This document shows positions 11,101-19,936 of a stretch of 27,491 nt of DNA, one piece after another. Where the stretch lies: positions 1-27,491 of the forward strand of contig JAPEVF010000615.1 in NCBI GenBank assembly GCA_029747585.1, read 5' to 3'. The first letter of the stretch is position 1; the number at the start of each line of letters is the position of its first letter. This DNA is from Pleurotus djamor (taxonomy: Eukaryota; Basidiomycota; Agaricomycetes; Agaricales; Pleurotaceae). The translations under genes and the position numbers were made by a program. The notes beneath the pieces were generated by a model. That model searched no databases. It saw only the letters and a program-made list of their open reading frames with translations, and was not told where the DNA came from.

Positions 11101-13863
11101 TGATCCTACGAATGAAACTGGTAATCCACTCTGCAAAATCACCAGTAGTGGTCTATGTAGCTAAGTCAACAACTACGAATGCATGAAACAAACTTGACAA
11201 ACTGGTTACCTTGACGAGAGCATCCTCTTGCTCCTTTGAAAGCTGTGGCTCATATGAATCCAAGCTTTCCATGTCAGTCAAATTCAGCATGGGAGGTGAC
11301 GACGAGACGTGTGAGGGGAGAGCATCGTCCGAGGCCAATTGAGAATCATCGCTGGATGTCAAATCTCCGAAATAGATGTACTGGGACACCTCAACAAGAA
11401 AGGCGGTCGTGCATAGCTATAAGGGTACGTGTTAAACATAAAAGGGTTGCAACCACAAAGTTCATGTAGCTCACCGTTTTGTTTGGATCGTTCTTGGTGA
11501 TTCCGAGATCAAAATCGCGTTTGTAATAACTCGAAGGCACAAACTTACCAAGTCAATACCCGGGATAAGCAGGTGGAGGAGATTGACCAAGTGCTTCGCG
11601 CCTGGATAGTATACTTGTCGCGAAACTAAAGCGGGTACGACAGCGCCTAGAGCTTTGATGATGGCCATTGTTCGATGGGTCTAGAGAAGTGGCATTAGAC
11701 CAAAACGCGGAGAGGATATATTCGTCACTCGCCTCTACTAAGGCCTCGAGCGACGGTACGGCGCGTTCCAGTACAGGAAGAAGGATAAGATCAGGCTCCA
11801 TCACGCTCATAGACTTCATGCAGCTCTGGATATTAGAAACTGTGTCAGAGTCCTGAGAGAAGATCGCTAAGAGGGCGACTGTTCGAAGACATTTCACGAG
11901 CTCGCGGCGCATCAAGGGCGTCAACCTTCGATTCTAGGCGAAGTAAGCATCCGTCAGACTTGTGAACGGATTTACCTACCCTTGGAGTCTTGCAATCGGG
12001 CTTTTGTTCTTCATGCCAGCCTGTCGTTTGAGGTTAAAGAGTGTCATGGGTAGGTCATCCTACGAAAAAGGAACGAACGTTTATTGAAATCAAACACAAT
12101 GCATTTGATGAAGGCACACAGCTGCGTCCGTTTCGATCAACCATCCTAGCGAATAAAGGGAAGACTTACATCCGAAGTCCAAGCACCTGAATTGGACGGG
12201 TGGAAAAAGCTCTCGGTTGAAGCAATCATTCTAGCCAATGAATCTAACGCTTTAGAGCCAGCTAGATAAGTCTTGTTCGAAGATATCTTCTTTCCCAGCG
12301 GTGCTGAAAGAAATTCGCTCAGTGTGCTCGTCTGAATTTGAGGAGTGCTGGTTCCCGAAGCTGACGGAGTGTAGAAGGGTGTCGGAGCAGTGGAGGCAGG
12401 GCTAGGGAAGCCATCCGGAGCCATCGAATATACAATTATTCGGGCCAGAGAAGCTAACGTGTCTGGTTGAGTACAGGACTTTTGGGATGAAGCGACGGTG
12501 CCTACAAATCCTCCATGAGGGTTTAGGGAGACGCCCGATTTCAAATCCGACTTGGCCATCAGCCGAGGGCCCTGTAGTTAGAGAACCTCCATCGGCCAAA
12601 GGGAGTTCTTAAAATAAGAGTTTAGGGTTTGGCAACTGGCGTCTATGCTGTCGGTCCACCCACCCATTGAACTCAGACACTTGCACATTAGGAGACCCCA
12701 TTCGTGCTCTGTGAATATGCCAACATCTTTGTAGATGCCACCCCAATTATCGCTGGGTTCTTCGCGAGCCCAATTAGGGCGTCCTTCTCCATCAGACTTT
12801 TCGTCGTCCGGAATTTGTGAGATTCGGCGGGGATCACTGATGGAAGGGTCTACATGTAACTCTGCAAGGGCAGACAGAAACTGCAACATTCTGTTGTCAT
12901 ATTTGTAGGAGTTGATAGCTTCCCAAAGACGGAAAAGCATGGGTAGGTACGACTGTGGATGGGAAGTGGGGAGGAAAGTGAGAAGGTAGTATTGAGCGGA
13001 TAATACACTCTGGGTTTTAGAGGGAAAAGATCAGATGGTGTTGGTATATGCATTGGAGTTGTAACTTACATCAAGGTTCGTCCCATTGATAAGCGGGACA
13101 AACGTCGAAAGCATCTCCTCAATAGCGGCGGGATGGAAGAATCTGCGACTATTCTCGGCAATATACCCCAGGCACCAGGAGAATTGACTATAGAGTGTCA
13201 AATCGAGATTCAACGCGAAAAGGGAATGGAAAGAACATACGTATATTCGAATTGTCTCCTGGTCAAGAACAAATCCTCCTTGAGAAGGTCGAAAATAGGC
13301 CTCCACGGCAGTCTCATGTCTTCTATGCTCAGCTTGCGCTTGGACCTTGTGAATGTCTTGAATGCATCCGCACACACCGCGACTATCTGAGTTGGCATGC
13401 CCGGGGTAAGGCTTAGATGGAAGAACACTTTTGCAAGTTTAATCCTCTTCTCCTTCGGAATTGGATATTTCAACATGGTCCAACTGGACGAAGGTTAGGA
13501 CCGGACTAGGGGACAAGCGTTTGAACCATCAACTCACTATCCAATCATGCTCTCCCATTGTAGCAACCCCACGTCGTAATCCTTGGCCTCTACACATTGT
13601 GTCAAGCGGAGGAGCATCGTGTCCAGGAGTTCCATGGCAGCATCATAGGACTCGATTTCATAAGGTATGGATTGCGCGTAGAGCTCTAGCTTCCGCATGT
13701 CCAGGGCCTCCGCCGCGGTATTGCTTGAAGACGGGGGACTATGCTCCCTGGGCCGAGGGTCTACGCCATTGGTCTTGTGCGGCGCACCATTGACGCCGTT
13801 TGGTTTGCGGAAAGTTGCCTCGGTGTCTCGAATTCTTAGTCCTGAAATATCAGGAAAAGACAT
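5095..13863 (-). CDS. BLM10: Proteasome activator Blm10/PA200, 2,014 aa, 48 exons
   Basis: Blm10/PA200 is a HEAT-repeat solenoid that caps the 20S proteasome, opens its gate and promotes ATP-independent turnover of peptides and acetylated histones in the nucleus. The first in-frame ATG is 13863. Hand-built joining of 48 exons keeps phase throughout and gives 2,014 residues, between human PA200 (1,843) and yeast Blm10 (2,143). Recognised blocks include LRLTQCVEAKDYDVGLLQW near residue 100, MLFRLWEAINSYKYDNRMLQF, SKRGYSWSGKLLSSMLL, RHLSFVRNAFSGIP, QNKQRAAAELLAGVLNG and FKKTHQDTWHEDCKKF near the end. The protein ends SSYYA, a canonical HbYX-type tail that docks between 20S alpha subunits. Introns are mostly 43-65 nt. 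A few splice choices are uncertain: the exon 31/32 junction, exon 30's donor and exon 29. One intron appears to be GC-AG. No internal stop or frameshift was found. I saw no PACE (Rpn4-type) element in the 343 bp upstream. Confidence 0.95.
5567..5805 (-). other. BLM10: Unusually long BLM10 intron (239 nt)
   Basis: Between the exons ending ...ITLK and starting DRFIRLAK lies a 239-nt intron with GTACGG donor and TTGTAG acceptor, while almost all other introns of the gene are 43-65 nt. The flanking phases match (phase 0) and the joined protein sequence looks continuous. No exon inside it could be supported. Confidence 0.7.
10543..10555 (-). other. BLM10: 13-nt micro-exon of BLM10
   Basis: This exon contributes the end of an Asn codon plus Asp-Gly-Arg-Ala. 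It is flanked by a CATATAG acceptor and a GTAAGT donor and is required to keep frame between the LRGTVY block and the VLKYQDKF block. Confidence 0.8.
11475..11492 (-). other. BLM10: 18-nt micro-exon of BLM10
   Basis: This exon encodes Asn-Asp-Pro-Asn-Lys-Thr, in frame between LIPGIDL and LCTTAFLVE. It has an ACCAAG acceptor and a GTGAGC donor. Skipping it would keep the frame and delete six residues. Confidence 0.85.
11681..11732 (-). other. BLM10: Probable GC-AG intron in BLM10
   Basis: The exon ...SLEALVE must join THRTMAIIKALG in phase 0. A GC donor (GAG|GCGAGT) with the CTCTAG acceptor gives a 52-nt intron and keeps the Val-Glu before Thr. The only in-phase GT donor, six bases earlier, would remove both residues. 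The choice rests on phase and on family memory of a conserved Glu here. Confidence 0.65.
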
Positions 13864-14206
13864 CGGGTGTCGTAGGTGCTTGTCGTGATTGAAAAAAGTC
13901 GAGTAAACTGAAGGGGTCGAAGGTGAGGTGAATGACGAGAGAAACAATGAAATGGCCCTGGTCTAAAGGGGCGTCTAAGTCTAGGGGGTGGAGTCGGTTG
14001 TGGTGCCCAAGGCCGCTGGAGTGAAGTTCAATTGTTCACCAGCGAGAGGGAAGGCGAAGAGAAGAGGTTGCGGGCTTCGGGCGGGTCAAAAAGTTTTAAA
14101 AAATCCAAGGCGCCTTTGGGGAAAATTATACATATACATCATTGACGTAGAATGCACAAGACTGAAGGGGTAGATGAGCGCCAGGCCCGCTGAGCCCGCG
14201 AACATT
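13864..14206. other. BLM10 upstream region
   Basis: This 343-bp region lies between the RXT2-like stop and the BLM10 start, both on the minus strand, so it holds the BLM10 promoter and the neighbour's 3' end. It includes A/T-rich text (AAAAGTTTTAAAAAA) directly beside a near-palindrome at 14105-14119. No gene is seen. Confidence 0.5.
14105..14119. promoter_or_regulatory. Near-palindrome CCAAGGCGCCTTTGG upstream of BLM10
   Basis: The 15-mer is an inverted repeat centred on GGCGCC with one bulged T. It lies about 245 bp upstream of the BLM10 ATG. It could be a dimeric factor site; no matching factor is known to me. Confidence 0.25.
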
Positions 14207-15272
14207 CTACACAGCTGTATGGGCAGCTACATCCCGCAACTCAGAAATAGCACGCTCACGAACCATATTCCAAACAACATTCCGCTCAGCCCGGACGTCT
14301 CCAAGCCCCTCTCGAATCTCCTCTAAGCGCTCAACATATTCCCGTCCGTCGTCTTGCAAGTCGCGTAACACCGCCAGGGATTTCTCCAGACTATCGAGTT
14401 GGGATTCAGGTGATGAAAAGAAAGATTGCTGGTACGGAGTGGGGGTGTTGTTGGGCTGAAACGAACCCAAGAAGGTTTTATGGGCAGCCGGTATCAAGTC
14501 AGGTGCTCGAGCAGCCTGATCGTCCTGGCCTTCGGCATGTTCATCAACGTCTTCTCGCTTCGGAACTACAGAGCCTGGTGATGGTTTTGGTTCTGAGTCT
14601 TCTTCAATCACTTGCCACAGCCTTCCCAACGCCCGGCGCATGACTCCCTCGTTCTCGATGAGGTTGTTGGTGGATTGTTCTAGCTCGTCCAGTAGATTTG
14701 AACGGAAGGTGTGTACGACGGCTTTATCGAGTACAAACCCAGTGTAACTGAGATGTTGGACCGTAGGTGCCACGTANGGGGGGAACAATTGGTGGTGAAG
14801 GTGAACGGAGGTGTGGCAACGTCGGGGGAGAGGGTGATCGCCTGGTGGAGGGCATCAACGACTTGAGACGCTTCCTGGCTCGGTCTTCGGTCTATCGCTG
14901 ACCTGAGGCTCTGTCCACAAAGAGAGAAACGCGTTTACTCACCTCCCAGTCATCCATAGTGGGCCCCCAGGTTGCTATTTTTCGCCGACGCACCCATCGC
15001 GCACCCCTAGTAGCCTTCTTGCCCCAATTTCCGGACGTCCAACCAGGCTGTGCTTCAGTATCATCTATTTCGTTGTGCCCATACGATGGGTAATACCAGG
15101 CATTCTGGTCACTGAGAGGCAACGCACTGGGAAGGATCCGTGAGTAATGTGCTAGATAGGTAGTATATGAGAGTACTTACGCCCCATCATCATGAGAAGT
15201 TGCCCCGTTGAAGGAAGGGATGCGCGGAAGACTGGACGAAGCTTGAGGCTGGGCAAGGAATTCAGTGGCCAT
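14207..15272 (-). CDS. RXT2-like subunit of the Rpd3L histone deacetylase complex (putative), about 319 aa
   Basis: Rxt2 is a small nuclear subunit of the large Rpd3 histone deacetylase complex. Exons are 15181-15272, 14943-15126 and 14207-14891; introns are 54 and 51 nt. Early in the protein SGNWGKKATRGARWVRRRK and WGPTMDDWE resemble the Rxt2 N-terminal domain, and TEDRARKRLKSLMP and TLPHLRSPSPPIVPP lead into SYTGFVLDKAVVHTFRSNLL. A helical C-terminus follows. The frame is broken only by a single N at 14777, beside six Gs: with the N counted, the frame shifts; without it exon 3 is an exact multiple of three and the domain reads through. I take this as an assembly artefact. An alternative upstream ATG lies at 15371. 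The family call is from memory of motifs. Confidence 0.6.
14777..14777. other. Single N beside G6 that breaks the RXT2-like frame
   Basis: Other single Ns lie at 16997, 18107 (in a biotin synthase intron), 19057, 23868 and 26686. All but 18107 touch a homopolymer of five to eight bases. Confidence 0.9.
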
Positions 15273-15450
15273 GGCCGACACAAAACAAGAGCGAGCAGAT
15301 TGAGAGCAGGGGAGTCTGGTGTGACCTCGATCAGTCGGCATTTGCCGGCCCTTTCCAAAACGCGACATCATGACATGTTCACAGTATTATTCGATGTATT
15401 GTAAGTTTATGGTATGTGTAGCTCTAACTCGTACAATATCACTAGGTGGT

Positions 15451-16488
15451 TCAAGTAAAGTATTCTGCGTATGTTTCTGGAGGGAGATCACAAGGCCAGG
15501 CACCGGAGTAGACGACCTCCTCAAAGATTTCTTCGCAAGACCGAAATAAGTCGATACCTGCCCGAGCGACTTCAAGCTAGACATAAAGCGTCAGACCGAG
15601 CTCAAGCGTGAGCTTCAGATAGTCCAAGACTGCCTCACCGTCTCTTCATAATCGATGCCGATACTACGGCCCATGAAATTGCGAACCAGGCTATTGAGGC
15701 TGATAAGTGTCTCGCTCTTCAGCCTTCGTCGCAGCGGTAGGAATAACGCAAGGTCTCTCGTATTAATCGCTGGATGCTTAAGACCAAGTATCTTCCGTGT
15801 CATGGAGGGTAAGATAGACGTCCTAAACATTTTCAAAGGGGAGACTTACCGACAAAAATAGCCAAAGAGAATGACCAACGATGATCTTGTTTTTGATAAG
15901 GCAATAGACCCGATGTTGGACATCGTCAAAGGATGGTGCTGTTGACCACGAAATTATTTACCCAGGGATTTATCAACAATAACTCGAGAGCTTACCGGAA
16001 GATAAGTGATGAAACTGAAGGCCAGTTTCTGCGGAACGATAATCCGTAATTACATGTCTGAACACCTTACTTGAGAACGTGGCATGTATCGAGGGAACAC
16101 GGGAGATACCTACGTAGGTCGAACGAAGGTATCCAGCACAACATCTCCCCGATAGTCAATCAAGGAGACGCGCCTAAGGGATTCCAGTTTAGATGAGATG
16201 AATGCGACAACAGAGAGACCTACGCGACCATGGGTATGGGTTTCCCGGTGTCTTTATGTACACCAATATACACAGCTTGAGCCGCGACGGATATATACCT
16301 ATGAAATGGAAGAATAAGCATCAGACGAGCAGAGCGGACGGATAGTAAGAACTCGAGTACTTGGAAGGAGGTATGCCATTCGAAGGAGGCGATAGAAGGT
16401 GCAGCGGAGGTAACGGCGATGGATGTGTGGGGGGCGGTGTACCGCAGTGACCGGCGGTATCGAGGTAGGTACCACACTTAGAATACAT
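15451..16488 (-). CDS. Rex4/ISG20-like 3'-5' exonuclease-fold protein, catalytic residues lost, 230 aa
   Basis: DEDDh exonucleases of the Rex4/ISG20 group trim RNA 3' ends, for example in rRNA maturation. Exons in coding order are 16361-16488, 16224-16298, 16114-16173, 15996-16057, 15850-15938, 15639-15791 and 15451-15576; all phases join. Family blocks are clear: MVARVSLIDYRGDVVLDTFV (residues about 62-81), VTDYRSAETGLQFHHLSS, FDDVQHRVYCLIKNKIIVGH (112-131), LGLKHPAINTRDLALFLP (140-157) and ARAGIDLFRS (193-202). The catalytic positions are not conserved: AAQAV replaces the usual DCEMV (residues 48-52), Phe136 stands for the motif II Asp, and Glu187 and Val192 stand for the motif III His and Asp. 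It is probably an inactive binding or scaffold protein. The start is the only ATG of the first exon; the N-terminal 40 residues are Pro-rich, and an earlier exon cannot be excluded. Confidence 0.85.
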
Positions 16489-16751
16489 AGTGATGCGAAA
16501 TTCAGCTATAGGGAAGGGGGCATCCAGAGAACGTAATGGGGCCACAAGCTACGCCACACATATCGCTCGCACCAAACTGTCGTCTTTTATCTGTTCATCT
16601 TTTTTCAGGAGAAGCCGCCCTCGCTGCTATGAATGACGGCATCTGAACTAGAAAAAGGCAGACCGCCCACCGGAGCTGCATTTCATTGGGGTAAAATTCA
16701 GGCCCCCACTCATGATTTAGACGTGTAGACGTACATATGTTATGTGTTTCG

Positions 16752-17154
16752 TTAAGATAGAAGGAGGGCAGGGAAAGATTCAACGAATCTCATCACGTTG
16801 ACGCGAAGACGTTGGAGCCCTGTGAACGATGGAAAAAAGTGTCAGATAGAGGTTGGCACGTCGCCTGAAACGCTCTAACGAGCAATCTAACCAGTAAATC
16901 AAGCAAGTTACCGGAGAAGAACCCCAAAATAAAGTTGATATTGCGGTGGCTCCCGCGAAGGTTACCTCCCTCGACGAGTCCATCAGAAAAGAATCCNAAA
17001 AACGTCCATACAATGTTCGGTCGTGGGCACTGAGTAAGACAGGCACGAGAAAAATCAATCTAGAAAGTAGATCCAATCCGTACACGTATTTTCTACACTT
17101 GGTATCGAGAGTTCCCAAATAATATATTTGCCTAGTCTAGAGAACCAACGTCAT
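16752..17154 (-). CDS. Tentative small hypothetical protein, about 64 aa
   Basis: Proposed exons are 17146-17154 (Met-Thr-Leu), 16912-17029 and 16752-16819. The second intron (16820-16911, GTAACT...TTCACAG) joins two short open frames into a plausible tail: IVWTFFGFFSDGLVEGGN, GSHRNINFILGFFSGLQR and VMRFVESFPALLLS. The composition (Gly/Phe-rich, amphipathic) looks protein-like rather than random. The first intron's donor (GTTCTC) is weak, so the start is uncertain. An N at 16997 falls in a Phe/Leu codon. It sits only 57 bp downstream of the biotin synthase stop. I do not recognise it; it could also be chance. Confidence 0.3.
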
Positions 17155-17211
17155 CAGCTCGTGAGAGTGAGAGAAATACAGGTCAGATGTGCTCACTTAA
17201 TCTGCTTTTGA

Positions 17212-18790
17212 TCATGACAGCGTAGCACTCGCTTCCGATTGAGCCTTGGATTCCGAGCTGTTGAACTCCTCTTTACGGGCGACGCTGGGTTGCTCGAAGC
17301 TACGCATGCCTTCAAGGCCCCATCGTGACATCATGGCTTTGTCCTAAATAGCAGTTGAGTACGGCCTACTCGGCATTTCTAAACAGGAAAACGAACCTCG
17401 TCCCATGGAGCGCCTGGTGAGTTGACATGTTCATCAGTCAAAGTACTTGCAAGGTTGAGAGGGACATACATGGAGTGGTAAGCATGTGGTCACCAGTGAA
17501 GACAGCGTTGGCACCAGCCATGAAGCAAAGCATCTGTTCAGATTCACTGAGCTTATTGCGACCAGCAGCAAGTCTGATTATGGTTTGAGGCATGGCAATG
17601 CGAGCTGTGGCGATGGTTCGCACAACCGTTTGATGGGGAACAGGCTACCACGAAAGTGTAAATGAGATTTTTAGCAGTCTAGCCATTTGAAGCAATGGCG
17701 GCCGACATACATCGTTTCCTTCCAGAGGTGTCCCAGGGATAGGGACGAGGGCATTGACTGGGAAAGACTCAGGGTGTTCGGGCATGCTTGAGGGTTCAAG
17801 TAAGCATTAATATCCATCGAAGAAGTCGCACTTACGTTGAAACCTGCCAAATCAAACCGACACGGTCTTCATCGGATTCACCCAAACCGAGGATCCCGCC
17901 TGAGCACACGCTAATACCAGCATTGCGGACGGCGCTAATAGTGTCCAAACGTTCATCGTACGAACGCGTCGTAATCACCTTATGTTTCGGATAATTAGCA
18001 TATTAACAACGTCTATCGAAAACATCACTTACCTGAGGATAAAACTCTCTGGATGTGTCAAGGTTGTGGTTGTAGGCGGTCAAGCCACTGAGGCGCACAG
18101 ATTTAANTATCGCAAGCTCGGCAACCATCGGACAAGTGCAACTTACGCTTCCTTGAGTTGACGTGCCTGCTCAGGAGAAAGCATGCCAAGCGTAGTGCAG
18201 ACTTCCATGCCCATCCCCCGAACCTCCTTAACCATCTCCAAGATCCTCTCGAAGCCCCGCTTGCGACCGGCAAGGTCTCTCCAAGCGGCACCCATGCAGA
18301 AGCGAGTACTGCCATTTTCCTTGGCTTTTCGGGCTGCTTCGAGGACGGGTTCAATGGATATCAATCGGCCAGCTTCCGTCGGTGTGGAGTAGCGCGATGA
18401 CTGAGAGCAGTAAGAACCTTGGTGTATCTCGACTGAGACAGATGGATCAATTCGAAGACATGCGACTCACAATCTTCCGTGCAACCACCGGCTATAAGCA
18501 ATGATCAACGATGGTTTCTTGAGTTCCGAGACGAGAAAGGGGGAGAACGTACTCTTGATGTTCATCAGTGTGCACAATTGTATTTTATTGCCATCGTTGA
18601 ACTTTCTGTGGACCGAAGCCGCACGGTGCACAAGATCAAGGAGCGGAGTATTGTATATCTCCTTGATCTCGTGTTTCGTCCAATCATGTCGCGTAACCGA
18701 GGTTGTCGAAGGCTGAGGTGGCGAAACATGCGTAGCGAGACCCCGAACGAGCTGCAACGTCCGAGCGTTGTTACGGATGGATTGAAGCAT
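17212..18790 (-). CDS. bioB: Biotin synthase, 375 aa, nine exons
   Basis: Biotin synthase is a radical-SAM enzyme that inserts sulfur into dethiobiotin; in eukaryotes it works in mitochondria. Exons are 18553-18790, 18471-18491, 18147-18417, 18033-18087, 17836-17978, 17711-17786, 17470-17644, 17397-17413 and 17212-17343, all in phase. The N-terminus ([20 protein letters not shown]) is basic and Arg-rich, as for a mitochondrial presequence. The radical-SAM cysteines CTEDCSYC are at residues 83, 87 and 90. Further family blocks are [56 protein letters not shown] and [10 protein letters not shown] 21-nt exon carries the first cysteine, and the codon of the second is split by an intron. An N at 18107 lies within an intron. 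No other biotin-pathway gene is in the window. The yeast name would be BIO2. Confidence 0.96.
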
Positions 18791-19306
18791 ACTTGCTTAC
18801 ACGTCGAGCACGTCTCAAGGAAGAGGGAGAGAGAAGGAGAAACAAGGAGAAACTTGGGATGTTCAGAAGAGATAAAAGGACTCGAGGTGGAGTTAAGGTT
18901 ATAGGCCCAATTCTTTGGGGGTCAGGGGGGGTAACAATGCGGGCTTGGCGCGACCTCGGTCGCCGGCGGCTATGAATTACCGGATTGCCCATTGGTCGAG
19001 ATGATCCCTTGCACGGTTCCAGAGCCTGGTTACTTACAAGAACGACAAAAAGAAAGNTTTTTTTTCTCGGAATATTGTGTCGCTACAGAGTTGGTCTCTA
19101 ATCTCGTCTATGGACATAAAGCCACAACTCTCCGAAGCCAGGAGTGGGACTTAGGATCGTATCAGCGTTCCTTGAGGCCCAAGAACGGAGTTAAGAATGC
19201 AGCAGCTACGATAGGTTGTACACAGCATTACAACTGTTCCTCCTAATGGATTGGGAGGACAGCTTGTCGGGTATTTATACATCGCGTCCCACGATGCACG
19301 CTATCG
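18791..19306. other. Biotin synthase upstream region
   Basis: This 516-bp region contains the promoter of the biotin synthase gene. It includes a GA-rich stretch just upstream (minus-strand C/T-rich leader, about 18820-18860), a G-run region (GGGGGTCAGGGGGGG, about 18917-18931) and an N beside T8 at 19057. A plus-strand frame across the N has no family resemblance. No gene is supported. Confidence 0.5.
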
Positions 19307-19936
19307 TTACGACATAGAACCACGGAATTGATGAAGCGACGTCAACGAGATCAAGACTATATTATCCGCAACTGAGGTGTGCAAGGTTCTACCGCTGCGC
19401 GAAGATACAATCAACACAGATAAACTCAAGACGGGAAGACTAGAAGAGCTAGGGATGTAAAATAAAGGAGCAAAATAGTAGAGAGCTTTTATAATGGCAG
19501 CGGGCGACAATTTCTCGGCGCGCTCATTGTGTGCGTGAAGGGTGAATCGACTGCGATGAGCAGGTCACTATCAGAAAAGGTGGTTGTACTGCTAAGATCG
19601 CACTCACTATAAGTCAAGCGACTCGGCAATCACGTCGACCACTTGCATGCCCTGGAGAAGTATGCCCGTAATCTACCACCTGAATAGCTTGTAGCGGCAT
19701 TGAGACACAACGTCACAATTTCACCGTCGCGGACGGAACTCACCTGGCAAATTCTGTGGCGAGCTGGACGAAGCGTCCGCCGTAGCAGGAGGAGGGGAGA
19801 TTTTCGTCGGAGAACTTCGTTGTCTTTGTTCGATAGACACCCGGGCAGCGTCCCACTGCCTACGAGTATGCTCGGCCAGCTCCCGTGAGTAGACAGCGCG
19901 TTTCTGCTCTGGTGTGAGGGCGGCCATCATGAGCAT
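19307..19936 (-). CDS. Probable hypothetical gene with a frame conflict between exons 1 and 2
   Basis: Three segments look coding. Exon 1 (19744 up to ATG 19936 or 19927) has MAALTPEQKRAVYSRELAEH then a charged helix and a Ser/Pro tail, with a strong GTGAGT donor. Exon 2 (about 19608-19672) reads LLQGMQVVDVIAESLDLY. Exon 3 (19307-19550) continues RFTLHAHNERAEKLSPAAII then KALYYFAPLFYIP. Exons 2 and 3 join perfectly through a 57-nt GTGAGT intron. Exon 1 ends in phase 1, but every usable acceptor for exon 2 needs phase 0 or meets a stop. Either a homopolymer error in exon 1 (G4 and T4 runs are present), an unseen micro-exon, or two separate transcripts could explain this. The 3' end of the last exon is uncertain. 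I do not recognise the protein. Confidence 0.4.

Larger units (their letters stand above)
5095..13863 (-). other. BLM10: Exon map of BLM10 (48 exons)
   Basis: Exons in coding order: 13538-13863, 13241-13483, 13070-13187, 12664-13009, 12506-12607, 12170-12462, 12079-12121, 11980-12020, 11733-11933, 11549-11680, 11475-11492, 11203-11416, 11038-11130, 10684-10986, 10605-10635, 10543-10555, 10316-10490, 10207-10265, 10054-10159, 9967-10006, 9814-9918, 9571-9760, 9467-9516, 9318-9419, 9150-9269, 9063-9096, 8880-9012, 8771-8829, 8678-8717, 8441-8625, 8233-8376, 7941-8133, 7868-7891, 7452-7841, 7272-7396, 7000-7221, 6896-6943, 6646-6839, 6511-6598, 6426-6450, 6246-6373, 6151-6190, 6033-6091, 5920-5975, 5806-5860, 5375-5566, 5162-5300, 5095-5102. 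The sum is 6,045 nt. Boundaries were read by eye from splice signals, phase and family sequence; least certain are those at 7941/7891, 8233/8133, 8441/8376 and 12506/12462. Confidence 0.75.

Noticed and set aside
18992..19246. Plus-strand frame crossing the N at 19057
   Set aside because: Continuity depends on the unknown base beside T8 and the peptide shows no family features.
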